This document shows positions 26,908 through 35,769 of a DNA stretch of 64,000 nucleotides, piece by piece. The stretch's first letter is position 1; each line of letters opens with the position of its first letter. The DNA is from Gemmatimonadota bacterium. GTDB taxonomy: Bacteria; Gemmatimonadota; Gemmatimonadetes; Gemmatimonadales; GWC2-71-9. The DNA lies in the NCBI GenBank assembly GCA_020351775.1, contig CP070666.1, positions 4,208,721 through 4,272,720 on the forward strand, read 5' to 3'. The notes under the pieces were generated by a model. It had not been told where the DNA came from. It made no database searches and saw only the letters and a program-made list of their open reading frames with translations. The translations under genes were made by a program, and so were the position numbers.

Positions 26908-28335
26908 TCATGTCTGCGCCAAATCGGCGAAGGCTTCCATCCCGCGGCTGAATGCTTCGCGGTTTATTGGAAGCAGGGCGCAATTGTTTTGCAGCGCCTC
27001 CTCCATCGTTGCCACAAATCTCTCGACCGGAAAGATCTTCGTCGCAGCCACCGTCGCGCCCAGGGCCACCGTGTTCTTGACCATGGCCTTGCCGAGGTCG
27101 ACCGCGATTTGGGTGAAAGGAATGCCGTAAGTCGCAATGCTCGAATCCAGCGTGGGTGGCTGTTGAATCACTGTGCTGTCGTATAAGACGATGCCATCGG
27201 CTCGCACCGTCGGCCCGAACTTCTCGAGACTCTGCGGGTTGAACACGACCAATACGTGTGGTTTGGGTGAAGCCGGTGACAAGACTTCTGTCGTGGATAT
27301 ATGGACATCCGCATATGAGGTGCCGCCGCGTGATTCTGGCCCGTAACTGGGTATGTGAGTCGAGTCGTATCCTGCCTTGATGGCAGTCCGAGTGGTGAGC
27401 ATCGCGATCGTCTGTGCACCGTCACCGCCGGCGCCGGCAAACTTGATGGAGACGTCTTCGGCGTCAATGTGGGAAGGAAACTGCTCCACGATCTTGTCAC
27501 TGCGCTCTGAGGAGCTGCCGATCACGGTGGCTACGTCTTGGGGATTGAAGCTGGGGTTGTCGAGTTCGAACCAAGGCTCGACGTCCAGATCCTTCTTGAC
27601 GCCCAGAGGGAAGACCGGCACCATGTTCTGCTTGACCCACTGTTCCGCGTCTTGCGGACTCATGTGGAGGTGGGTTGGGCATTCCGAGAGGACCTCCACG
27701 AAGCCTAGACCCCTGTTCTCGACTTGTACCCTTATCGCCTTCTTGATGGCCTTTCGGGCTCGGACCCGCTGCTTGTTGTCGAACAGGGCGACGCGCTCAA
27801 CGTACACGGGACCGTTCAGCTGTCCGATTGTCTCAGCCATCCGCATGGGTTCGCCGGTGATTCGCGAGCGCCCTGTGGGTGTGGTCGTAGTCCGCTGTTC
27901 CATCAAGGTGGTTGGTGCCATCTGACCTCCGGTCATGCCGTAGATGGCGTTGTTCACGAAGATGATGGAAAGCGGAATTCCCATTTGAGCTGCCTGAATG
28001 ATCTCAGCCAAGCCGATCGACGCGAGATCACCATCCCCCTGGTAACTCACGACTACAGAGTCCGGGTTTGCCACCTTGTGTCCCAGCGCTACTGCGGGTG
28101 CGCGCCCGTGAGCTGCTTGGCTGTTACCTACATCCAGGTAGTAATACATGAATACGGCGCAGCCGACCGGAGAAATCGCGATAGTCCGGTCTTGCACGCC
28201 CAGTTCATCGATTGCATCGGCCAGGTATTTGTGCACCAAACCGTGTCCACAACCCGAGCAATAGTGAGTGCTCTGTCCCTTCAGCCCTTCGCCGTGGGCG
28301 TGACGTTCGAATCGACTGTAAAATACGCTTTCCAT
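26908..28335 (-). CDS. 2-oxoacid:ferredoxin oxidoreductase, fused beta-gamma subunits
   Basis: Starting at ATG 28335 (MESVFYSRFERH), one base after the alpha gene stop, this 475-aa protein fuses two subunits. The beta part (about 1-265) has the TPP/Mg site YQGDGDLASIG with VNNAIYGMTGGQ and the CSGCGHG start motif. The gamma part (about 290-475) has KFAGAGGDGAQTIAML and PESRGGTSYADV. The reaction is oxidative decarboxylation of a 2-oxoacid to acyl-CoA with reduction of ferredoxin. Separate beta and gamma genes are commoner. The preceding in-frame 21 codons overlap the alpha gene and look unrelated, so I exclude them. Confidence 0.92.
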   Translation of the reverse strand: MESVFYSRFERHAHGEGLKGQSTHYCSGCGHGLVHKYLADAIDELGVQDRTIAISPVGCAVFMYYYLDVGNSQAAHGRAPAVALGHKVANPDSVVVSYQGDGDLASIGLAEIIQAAQMGIPLSIIFVNNAIYGMTGGQMAPTTLMEQRTTTTPTGRSRITGEPMRMAETIGQLNGPVYVERVALFDNKQRVRARKAIKKAIRVQVENRGLGFVEVLSECPTHLHMSPQDAEQWVKQNMVPVFPLGVKKDLDVEPWFELDNPSFNPQDVATVIGSSSERSDKIVEQFPSHIDAEDVSIKFAGAGGDGAQTIAMLTTRTAIKAGYDSTHIPSYGPESRGGTSYADVHISTTEVLSPASPKPHVLVVFNPQSLEKFGPTVRADGIVLYDSTVIQQPPTLDSSIATYGIPFTQIAVDLGKAMVKNTVALGATVAATKIFPVERFVATMEEALQNNCALLPINREAFSRGMEAFADLAQT

Positions 28336-28336
28336 C

Positions 28337-29743
28337 TCATGCCTCTGCCAGAGCCGATACCTTGTCCACGATCTCCTGCTGTTGTGGCAGCATGCCACCG
28401 TAGCGCCGGACTTGCTCGATCGGTGGCGAGCTCATCACACCGGCATGGCTCAGCGCCAGTCGCACCTCATCCTCCAGCTGACCTGGGCCTGCTTCGACCA
28501 CAATCAAGCCGCGCGCACGATCCAGCAGAGGGGTCAAGTGTCTGATCGGGAAAGGCCAAAGCGAGATCGGTCGAAACAAACCCGCCTTGATACCTTGGTC
28601 TCTCAGTTCCTGCACCGCTCCCTTGGCCATCCGTGCCGGAGTGTTGCAGGCTACTATCAGCCAGTCTGCGTCCTCGCATCGAAAACAATCGGCCCGCTGC
28701 TCTGTCTTGATCATGCGGTCGTACTTCTCGAGGATACGTAGATTGTGTATCTCGAGATCAGCTTCGATGATGTAGATCGACGTAATCAGGTTCCCGCGAT
28801 GCATGCGGTCGCCGTACACGGCCCACTCCGGGATCCCCGGCTGGGTGAGCGTCTTGGGCAGTTTCACACGACCGGTCATCTGCCCCAGATAGCCATCGGC
28901 TGCGACTACGACAGGATTGCGGTACTCGAATGAGAGATCGAACGCGAGCATGGTCAGATCCAACATCTCCTGTGGCGTCGATGGAGCCAGTACTATCGCG
29001 TGCGTGTTTCCGTGACCCAGCCCGCGGCACAATAGCTTGATGTCACCCTGCTCCGGTCCGATGTTGCCCAGTCCTGGACCACCCCGCATGATGTTGAAGA
29101 AGACGCCGGGGAGTTCAGCTCCTATCATGTAGGAAATACCCTCCAACATCAGGCTGAAGCCAGGCGAGGATGTGAATGTCGCGCAGCGCAGACCCGCACC
29201 GCCACAGCCGTACATGATGTTCACTGTGGCCACCTCGCTCACTGCCTGAACGAAGACCCCATCGAGCTGAGGCAGCAACTTGGCCATCAACTCGGCTCCC
29301 TCCGTCGACGGTGTGATCGGGTAGCCGAATACGTGACGGCATCCGGCCAAAATCGCACCGATGGCAGCAGCATGCGTGCCCTTCAAGATCATGGGTTCGA
29401 AGTCTGGCAAAGGCACCTGCGTGTCGGGGATCGGTTCTGGCTTCGGTGCAGTCGTCTGCCGAGGACCGAACAGAGTGGCGGGATCCATGAGACTCATGTC
29501 GATCGCGCCTTCGGCAGGCATCAAACCGTAGGGCTCGGGACATGCATCTATACAGAGTCCGCAACCGTTGCAGCCTTCGAGATCCACCACCACAGGTGTC
29601 AATCCGGAAAGAGGGTCTATGTCATGACCCATATGAATGCAGTTCTTGGGGCAAGCCTCTATGCACCGTCCGCACGCCTTGCAGAACTGCGGGAAGAGAA
29701 ACGGCTTCGGTCTCGCCTTCTTGTCAGTCCTAGCGGTTACCAT
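28337..29743 (-). CDS. 2-oxoacid:ferredoxin oxidoreductase alpha subunit with N-terminal 2[4Fe-4S] ferredoxin domain
   Basis: I start at ATG 29743 (MVTARTDKK); 59 earlier in-frame codons overlap the upstream gene and are Arg/Cys-rich noise. The 468-aa product begins with a ferredoxin domain: Cys21, 24, 27, 31 and Cys58, 61, 64, 68 form two CxxCxxCxxxCP clusters. It continues as the alpha subunit (GYPITPSTEGAELMAKLL, EVATVNIMYGCGGAGLRCAT, TSSPGFSLMLEG). The delta subunit of four-subunit enzymes is thus fused to alpha, so the whole complex needs only two polypeptides here. It works with the beta-gamma protein directly downstream. Substrate preference (2-oxoglutarate, branched-chain or aryl 2-oxoacid) is not readable. 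Confidence 0.92.
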   Translation of the reverse strand: MVTARTDKKARPKPFLFPQFCKACGRCIEACPKNCIHMGHDIDPLSGLTPVVVDLEGCNGCGLCIDACPEPYGLMPAEGAIDMSLMDPATLFGPRQTTAPKPEPIPDTQVPLPDFEPMILKGTHAAAIGAILAGCRHVFGYPITPSTEGAELMAKLLPQLDGVFVQAVSEVATVNIMYGCGGAGLRCATFTSSPGFSLMLEGISYMIGAELPGVFFNIMRGGPGLGNIGPEQGDIKLLCRGLGHGNTHAIVLAPSTPQEMLDLTMLAFDLSFEYRNPVVVAADGYLGQMTGRVKLPKTLTQPGIPEWAVYGDRMHRGNLITSIYIIEADLEIHNLRILEKYDRMIKTEQRADCFRCEDADWLIVACNTPARMAKGAVQELRDQGIKAGLFRPISLWPFPIRHLTPLLDRARGLIVVEAGPGQLEDEVRLALSHAGVMSSPPIEQVRRYGGMLPQQQEIVDKVSALAEA

Positions 29744-29762
29744 GATCCTGAGATCCGTGTCA

Positions 29763-32039
29763 TTAGCTCGGCTCCTCTGGCATCGAGATCTGTTTCCCTT
29801 CGTGTCGCAGCCTGCCACGACAGTAGTTCTCAAACACCCGCAACGCCCGGTCCATCGTCCGGAATGTGGGTACCTCATGCCTCTGCAGCTCGGCAGCCAT
29901 CGCATCGTACAGTGTCCCACCGTCGACTACGGCAACCCAGGCTTTGGAAGTTACCTGCCTCAATCGTGCGATTTGGCTGACGATCGAGCTTTCGTCGTGG
30001 AGGCTCTCATGGTGTCCCTGACCTGGTCCCAGCGTGTTGAGAGCTTCGGTCATTGGAACACAGCCGACTACGCCGACATCCACGTTGTCGTCTTCCAACA
30101 CGACGCGGGCAGCTTCGGCAAACAGTGCGTCGCCCGTTATCGGCGTGAGATCCAGTGGGTTCTGTACACCCACGACCGAGTCTATTCCGGCGGTTCGGAG
30201 AACGCCATCCAGTTTTCTCTCCGTGGCCTGAGTGAATGACGGCACGTAGAAGCGGCCCAGCGTGTCGGCAATGGCAACGCGCTCGAATCCCGCATTGGAG
30301 ACGGCACCAAGGCGCCACCCCGAAACGCTGCAGCTGTTCAGGTAGCAGGCCAGGAGTGTCACGTCATCGAAGTCGGCCAGTGTGTCAGCCACCACCACGC
30401 CAGCGGTCTGCGCCAATTCGCGTGTCACCGAATAATCGCCGGCGATGGAGGCAGTGTGTGATGCCGTGGCGGCAGCACCTGCCGCGGTTCGGCCTGCCCG
30501 ATACAGAATCACGCTTCTGCCGGACGCGGTGATCTCGGCCGCAGCAGATAGCCAGCGCCGCCCGTCGAGCGGTCGAAAACCCTCCACGTAGCACGCAAAT
30601 ATCTCGATTTCGGGGTCATCCTTCAGGTAGCTGAGGTAGTCACCCACGGTGAGGTCGCTTTGATTGCCCACCGAAATCAGATAGCGGGGGTTGAGATTGG
30701 CCAACCTGCTGGCGCGGGCTGCCGCAAAGGCTCCGCTCTGGGATATCACGGCCAGCGGCGTGGCGCGACCGGGCTGATTCCTGATCTTGTATTCCGGGAT
30801 GAAAGTCGCATTGTAACGTCCCGGGACGGATCGGATCCCGAGACAGTTCCCGCCACTTATTACCGGACCCTGCCAACTGCTAGCACGAGCTTCCGCGATC
30901 GCGAACCGAACTCCCTGTTCGAGCGCCTCGGTTCCGCTACGTTCGCCCAGTCCGCCAGGGACTACTATCATGCTCTCGGCTTTTTGTGAACCAATTACCT
31001 CCTGCAATATCTCCGGCACCCGGGCTGCCGCGACGCTTACCACAAACAGGTCGACAGTTGTTGGGAGCGAAGTGATGCTGGGATAACACATGACCCCAGC
31101 TGTGCTATCTGCCCCTGGCTTCACCAGAAATACCCGGTCGGGGCTGAAGCCCTCTTGCAGAATGTTCTCGAGAATGATGCGCCCAGGGTTACGTGACTGA
31201 GACACTCCGATCAGCCCGATTGTGCGCGGTTCGAGCAGGTGCCGGATCTTGTGTATCGGACGTTCCCCAGGTGCTGGCGTGCGGCCGTCCCCCAGCTTGA
31301 CGAGAACGTCCAAGGCAACGGGCCCACGGGTGGTGAGGACCAGCGGGTTGACCTCGAATTCAACAATATCGTGCGGCACCGTGGCCGAGGCCACGGCCAA
31401 GAACTTGCGCACTAGATCCCCCAGCAACTCGGGGCTGATGCGTGCTTCCCTGTGACGGATGTGCTGAGTTACCAGCCGGGTGATGGCGTCCCCTGCCAGT
31501 ACCGACTCGATCAAATCGTCGGGAGTCAACTCGGGAGAGAACACGGCCAATGCGGATCCCGGCTTCAGGTTCTCTGCCAGAAACTCGGCGTGAATGCCGC
31601 CTGGTCCGAGTGTTACGATGGGGCCAAAGTCGTCGGTCCAACGCATCCCGAGTAGCAACTGGCTACCCAACGCGATGTCATGATGGACGTACTCGTTTAT
31701 CGTGAAGCCGCTCACCTCTTGGCTGGCAAAGTTGCGCTCCATGCTCTGCACCGCGGCAGCCACCACGGCATGTTCCTTGGGGACTGCCAGGACACCACCT
31801 ACATCGGTCTTGTGGAGGATCCGCTCCGTTACAACCTTGACCACGACCCGATCGCCTGGAAACGTGGCCAACTGCCCCGGTTCGAGATCGGCGGCGGAGT
31901 GCAGAAACTGCTGGCGAGGGACCGGGATACTCATCGCGTCGAGCAGTTGGAAGCCCTCGGGGTCGAGCAACATCGCCCGCCCCTCTGCTCGGGCAGCTTC
32001 GATGATTCGGGATACGGATTGATCTATGACTGCACTCAC
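29763..32039 (-). CDS. ADP-forming acetate/acyl-CoA synthetase, fused beta-alpha
   Basis: GTG 32039 is preceded by GGGAGG at seven bases, giving 758 aa; an 18-codon extension upstream is unlikely. The N-terminal part (about 1-270) is the ATP-grasp (beta-type) domain with VVVKVVTERILHKTDVGGV and FEVNPLVL. From about 280 the alpha-type part follows: the CoA-binding fold starting EPRTIGLIGVSQSRNPGR, and the catalytic phosphohistidine region TASHTASIAGDYS. The enzyme converts acyl-CoA, ADP and phosphate to acid, CoA and ATP, the energy-conserving last step of archaeal peptide fermentation. Beta-before-alpha order is opposite to Pat-type fusions. It is the first gene of the operon. Confidence 0.9.
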   Translation of the reverse strand: MSAVIDQSVSRIIEAARAEGRAMLLDPEGFQLLDAMSIPVPRQQFLHSAADLEPGQLATFPGDRVVVKVVTERILHKTDVGGVLAVPKEHAVVAAAVQSMERNFASQEVSGFTINEYVHHDIALGSQLLLGMRWTDDFGPIVTLGPGGIHAEFLAENLKPGSALAVFSPELTPDDLIESVLAGDAITRLVTQHIRHREARISPELLGDLVRKFLAVASATVPHDIVEFEVNPLVLTTRGPVALDVLVKLGDGRTPAPGERPIHKIRHLLEPRTIGLIGVSQSRNPGRIILENILQEGFSPDRVFLVKPGADSTAGVMCYPSITSLPTTVDLFVVSVAAARVPEILQEVIGSQKAESMIVVPGGLGERSGTEALEQGVRFAIAEARASSWQGPVISGGNCLGIRSVPGRYNATFIPEYKIRNQPGRATPLAVISQSGAFAAARASRLANLNPRYLISVGNQSDLTVGDYLSYLKDDPEIEIFACYVEGFRPLDGRRWLSAAAEITASGRSVILYRAGRTAAGAAATASHTASIAGDYSVTRELAQTAGVVVADTLADFDDVTLLACYLNSCSVSGWRLGAVSNAGFERVAIADTLGRFYVPSFTQATERKLDGVLRTAGIDSVVGVQNPLDLTPITGDALFAEAARVVLEDDNVDVGVVGCVPMTEALNTLGPGQGHHESLHDESSIVSQIARLRQVTSKAWVAVVDGGTLYDAMAAELQRHEVPTFRTMDRALRVFENYCRGRLRHEGKQISMPEEPS

Positions 32040-32301
32040 CGAAATGCCTCCCGACCGGAGTAGCGCTTCCGGAAGCAGGACTCGGCGACCCACTTATGCA
32101 GGCAGGAAGGGTGGACCCAGTAACTCCCGACTGGCTCTAGTCGCCATAGAAACGTACCTAGGGAAGCGGTGGTTCCGCTGTGAATCTTCATTAAGAAATC
32201 CTTAAGGTAGGTGGGCGGCCGGCCCCAAGTGGGTAAATTTGCTAATCCGCAGAAAGAAATCGACACGCGCCCAACGGGCTCCAACTTCGTAGGAGTATGA
32301 A

Positions 32302-33348
32302 ATGGCTGGAATCGTCGGCTACGGCGCATACATCCCCCGCAACAGGATCAGAAGCGAAGAGATAGCCCGTCAATGGGGCAAGGATCCCCAGGCGATTGAG
32401 AGAGGTCTACTCCTGAAGGAGAAGTCGGTTCCGGGACTGGACGAGGACACGATCACCATTTCCGTGGCGGCCGGAAGGGGGGCGGTGGATCGGGCGGGAA
32501 TCGATCCGGCGCTGATTGGAGCTGTATATGTAGGCTCGGAATCACATCCCTACGCGGTGAAACCGAGTGGTACAGTGGTGAGCGAGGCGCTGGGCATCGC
32601 ACCGGAAGTTCGCGTCGCGGACTTCGAGTTCGCATGCAAGGCGGGTACAGAGGCAATGCTCGTTGCACTGGCTCTCGTCGAATCTGGTCGCGTCGAGTAC
32701 GCAATGGGTATTGGGGCCGATACTTCGCAAGGCGCTCCCAATGATGCTCTCGAGTTCTCGGCTTCGGCCGGTGGGGCGGCCTTCATTTTCGGCAACCAAG
32801 ATCCGTTGGCTGATGTGCTCGATGCCTATAGCTACACGTCGGACACACCAGATTTCTGGCGCCGCGAAGGAGAGTTCTACCCCAGACACGGCGGCCGGTT
32901 CACCGGTGAACCGGCATACTTCAAGCACGTGCTTGCAGCCACGCGTGCGATCCTCGAGAGCACCGGCTACAAACCGTCGGATTTTCGTCACGTGGTCTTC
33001 CACATGCCCAACGGAAAGTTCCCGCTTACAGCCGGCAAGCAGTTGGGCTTCACGAAGGAGCAACTCGAAGTCGGATGGGTGGTCCCGCAGATGGGGAACA
33101 CGTATTCTGGATCCTCGCCAACGGGACTAGCCGCCATACTGGACGTCGCAGACCCCGGCGATCTGATATTGATCACCTCTTTTGGATCAGGGGCCGGAAG
33201 TGACTCGTTTGTGCTGAGAGCGACGGATCTGCTGCCCCGGCGTGTGGGGCGGGCTCCGACCGTCCGCTCCATGCTGGAAGGTCCACGACGTTACCTGACT
33301 TATGGTGAGTATGCCAAGTACAGAGAGAAGATCATTCTGAACGACTAG
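32302..33348 (+). CDS. Archaeal-type hydroxymethylglutaryl-CoA synthase
   Basis: The 348-aa thiolase-fold protein matches archaeal HMG-CoA synthases in length and motifs. The acid Glu80 lies in VGSESHPYAVKP, the nucleophile Cys112 in DFEFACKAGTEAM and the catalytic His234 in FHMPNGKFP; NTYSGSSPTGLAAILD follows. It condenses acetoacetyl-CoA with acetyl-CoA to HMG-CoA for the mevalonate route. TAGGAG precedes the ATG. The next two genes encode a thiolase and a DUF35 protein, the exact trio that forms one complex in methanogens, so substrate channelling is likely here too. It is divergent from the fermentation operon. Confidence 0.92.
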   Translation: MAGIVGYGAYIPRNRIRSEEIARQWGKDPQAIERGLLLKEKSVPGLDEDTITISVAAGRGAVDRAGIDPALIGAVYVGSESHPYAVKPSGTVVSEALGIAPEVRVADFEFACKAGTEAMLVALALVESGRVEYAMGIGADTSQGAPNDALEFSASAGGAAFIFGNQDPLADVLDAYSYTSDTPDFWRREGEFYPRHGGRFTGEPAYFKHVLAATRAILESTGYKPSDFRHVVFHMPNGKFPLTAGKQLGFTKEQLEVGWVVPQMGNTYSGSSPTGLAAILDVADPGDLILITSFGSGAGSDSFVLRATDLLPRRVGRAPTVRSMLEGPRRYLTYGEYAKYREKIILND

Positions 33349-33512
33349 TGTCCCGCCGGCCTCGTCGTCGCGACAGTCCCGGCGGTCGATGCATTGCCTT
33401 GACTGTCCGGCAGGACGGGCGGGTTAGCAAAACCACTGTACATTGCGGGCCGCGGACACCGCGTTAACATCGTGGGTAGTCCACAGCTCGTCCAAAGAAT
33501 AGGAGGGCAAGC

Positions 33513-34664
33513 ATGCGCGAGGTGGCGATTGTCGGGGCCGGTATGACTCAATTCGGTGAGCTGTGGCAGTCGAGCCTCCGCGACCTCTTCGTAGAAGCCG
33601 CCGCTGCGGCGCTCCGGTCAGCGGGGGCCGATCACGTGGATTCGATCTTCATCGGGAACATGTCGGGAGGCCAGTTTGTGGGTCAGGAACATCTGGGACC
33701 GCTGTTGGCTGACCACCTGGGTATGGCCGGCGTAGCAGCCGTGAGGGTCGAGTCAGCCTGTGCCTCGGGAGGTGCTGCTCTCGGGTTGGGTTTCATGGCG
33801 GTGGCATCGGGCCTGGCCGACGTCGTGTTGGCGGCCGGCGTCGAGAAGATGACCGACGGAGCCGATGTGACCAACGTCCTGGCTTCGGCTGCGGATCAGG
33901 AGAACGAGGTTTACCATGGTATCACGTTCCCCGGCCTCTATGCCATGATCGCGCGCGCTCACATGCAGGTTAAGGGAACGACTGAGGAGGACCTGGCCTG
34001 GGTCTCGGTCAAGAACCACAAACACGGCGCAATGAATCCCAAGGCCCAGTTCCGGACGGAGGTCACCGTTGACCAGGTGCTCAAATCGTCCATGGTCGCA
34101 GAGCCACTGCGGCTGCTGCATTGCTCTCCAGTTAGTGATGGTGCAGCGGCCGTCCTCTTGTGTCCACTGGACAAGGCAGAAAAGTATACCGACAAGCCGG
34201 TGAAAATCGTCGGAAGCGGCATGGCCACGAGCGCAATGGCACTCGCGGACAGAAAGGACCTCGCTGTACTCGATGCCGTAGCGCAATCCGGAGAGAGGGC
34301 CTACAAGATGGCTGGCGTGATGCCGAAGGATGTTCAGGTTGCGGAAGTGCACGACTGTTTTTCGATCGCTGAGATCTGTTGCATAGAAGCACTCGGACTC
34401 GTGTCGGAGGGAAAGGGTGCCAAGGCAGCTGCTTCAGGCCACACTGCTCTAGGCGGTCAGATACCAGTAAACACGAGCGGTGGGCTCAAATCGAAAGGTC
34501 ATCCGGTCGGAGCCACGGGCGTTGCACAGGCAATTGAGATCTTCGAGCAGCTGCGTGGTGAGGCGGGCGAGAGGCAAGTGGAGGGAGCCCGAATTGGATT
34601 GACTCAAAACATGGGTGGATCGGGCGCGAGTTCGGTGGTTCACATATATGAGGGGGTCCGATAA
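33513..34664 (+). CDS. Archaeal-type acetoacetyl-CoA thiolase (SCP2-like)
   Basis: The 383-aa thiolase has the acyl-accepting Cys83 in [22 protein letters not shown] with the first catalytic His, and [17 protein letters not shown] with the second. The C-terminal Cys-x-Gly of bacterial degradative thiolases is missing; it reads [15 protein letters not shown] instead, as in the archaeal/SCP2 group. It would join two acetyl-CoA to acetoacetyl-CoA and pass it to the neighbouring HMG-CoA synthase. AGGAGG lies before the ATG. The DUF35 gene begins inside its stop codon (TAATG), so the two are tightly coupled. Confidence 0.92.
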   Translation: MREVAIVGAGMTQFGELWQSSLRDLFVEAAAAALRSAGADHVDSIFIGNMSGGQFVGQEHLGPLLADHLGMAGVAAVRVESACASGGAALGLGFMAVASGLADVVLAAGVEKMTDGADVTNVLASAADQENEVYHGITFPGLYAMIARAHMQVKGTTEEDLAWVSVKNHKHGAMNPKAQFRTEVTVDQVLKSSMVAEPLRLLHCSPVSDGAAAVLLCPLDKAEKYTDKPVKIVGSGMATSAMALADRKDLAVLDAVAQSGERAYKMAGVMPKDVQVAEVHDCFSIAEICCIEALGLVSEGKGAKAAASGHTALGGQIPVNTSGGLKSKGHPVGATGVAQAIEIFEQLRGEAGERQVEGARIGLTQNMGGSGASSVVHIYEGVR

Positions 34665-35056
34665 TGCCGAGTCCCAGGTATTGGCGTGAGATTCCAAACC
34701 GCTACCGTCTCGAGGCAGCTCGCTGCAGCGCCTGCGGTGCAGTACTGTTCCCACCGCGTTCGATCTGCGCACAGTGCCGAAGTGACCAACTGGCACGGTT
34801 CCAGTTATCCCGTAAAGGGAAGGTAGTGACCACTACTGTTGTGCACGTGCCGCCCGGTGAATTTCTGATGGAGGCGCCGTATGCCATGGCGGTAGTGGAG
34901 ACGCCAGAGGGAGCGCGATTGATGGTTCAAGTGGTCGACTGCGACCCAGCGGAGGTCCGGCCCGATATGGAAGTATCGCTGGAATTCCGTCTCATACGGA
35001 GAGAGGGACACAGCGGCATCTTGTGCTACGGCCACAAAGGAGTGCCGGTAGCGTAG
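34664..35056 (+). CDS. DUF35 zinc-ribbon/OB-fold acyl-CoA-associated protein
   Basis: This 130-aa protein has a rubredoxin-like zinc ribbon (RCSACGAVLFPPRSICAQC, four cysteines within residues 21-41) followed by an OB-fold (about 45-125, KGKVVTTTVVHVPP and PYAMAVVETPEGARLM). DUF35 proteins bridge thiolase and HMG-CoA synthase and contribute to a shared CoA-binding site in the archaeal complex. The one-base overlap with the thiolase gene and the HMG-CoA synthase upstream make that role very likely here. The ribbon cysteines appear intact, so zinc binding is expected. Confidence 0.92.
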   Translation: MPSPRYWREIPNRYRLEAARCSACGAVLFPPRSICAQCRSDQLARFQLSRKGKVVTTTVVHVPPGEFLMEAPYAMAVVETPEGARLMVQVVDCDPAEVRPDMEVSLEFRLIRREGHSGILCYGHKGVPVA

Positions 35057-35151
35057 CGCTGCCAGTTGAACAGACAAGTGCATGGCCTGTTGAAATAGAT
35101 CGAACAGGAGGAGGAAGGCTTCCCCATAGCGATGCCCTGAGTGCCGGCCCG

Positions 35152-35769
35152 ATGACGCGAGAAAAACGGGAAGTGATTCGGCTCATTGATCCCTCTACCG
35201 AGGGCGCGATGTCGGTTGAAGCAGCGTTGCATGCTCGCCGATCGGTGCGCGAGTATGATGATGCGCCGCTCACGCTCAATGAAGTATCGCAGCTGATGTG
35301 GGCAGCACAAGGAATCACCCATCCTGACGGGCTGCGCACCGCGCCGTCCGCAGGTGCGCTATATCCGCTCAACTTGCATCTCGTTGTCGGGCGTGTTGAA
35401 GGGATTGGGCCGGGTGTGTATCGCTACCGGTCGACTGGCCACTCGCTGGTCAAGGTCGCCGAGGGTGATCGACGCTGCGATCTGGCTGCGGCGGCGTTGA
35501 AGCAGGAGCAGATCGAGCGGTGTGCGGTGGTGATCGTCCTGTCTGCCGTGTATGAGCGTGTTGTCGGGAAGTACGGAGCGCGAGGCGTCTGCTACGCACA
35601 CATGGAGGTTGGATTAGCGGCTGAGAACGTGCACTTGCAGGTCGTTGCGCTCGGTCTCGGGACGGTCATGGTTGGCGCGTTCGAGGACGAGACGGTGCAG
35701 GATATCTTGGGAATGGTGTCGAACGAGAAGCCCCTGGTCTTGATGCCCGTTGGTCGGAGGCGGGAATGA
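35152..35769 (+). CDS. SagB/ThcOx-type nitroreductase-family dehydrogenase
   Basis: From ATG 35152 the product is 205 aa; the longer in-frame start at 35023 overlaps the DUF35 gene and adds no family sequence. Nitroreductase-fold FMN motifs include ARRSVREYDDAPLTLNEVSQ, TAPSAGALYPLNLHLVVG and EVGLAAENVHLQVVALGLG. The SAGALYP motif is typical of the SagB/ThcOx subgroup, which oxidises azolines in some RiPP pathways but also occurs alone. No precursor peptide or cyclodehydratase is seen. It overlaps the radical SAM gene by four bases (ATGA), so the two probably act together. Confidence 0.85.
   Translation: MTREKREVIRLIDPSTEGAMSVEAALHARRSVREYDDAPLTLNEVSQLMWAAQGITHPDGLRTAPSAGALYPLNLHLVVGRVEGIGPGVYRYRSTGHSLVKVAEGDRRCDLAAAALKQEQIERCAVVIVLSAVYERVVGKYGARGVCYAHMEVGLAAENVHLQVVALGLGTVMVGAFEDETVQDILGMVSNEKPLVLMPVGRRRE

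Noticed and set aside
32191..32205. TTAAG-AAATC-CTTAA inverted repeat upstream of the HMG-CoA synthase gene
   Set aside because: Short AT-rich repeat without supporting promoter geometry; a possible regulator site but not claimed.
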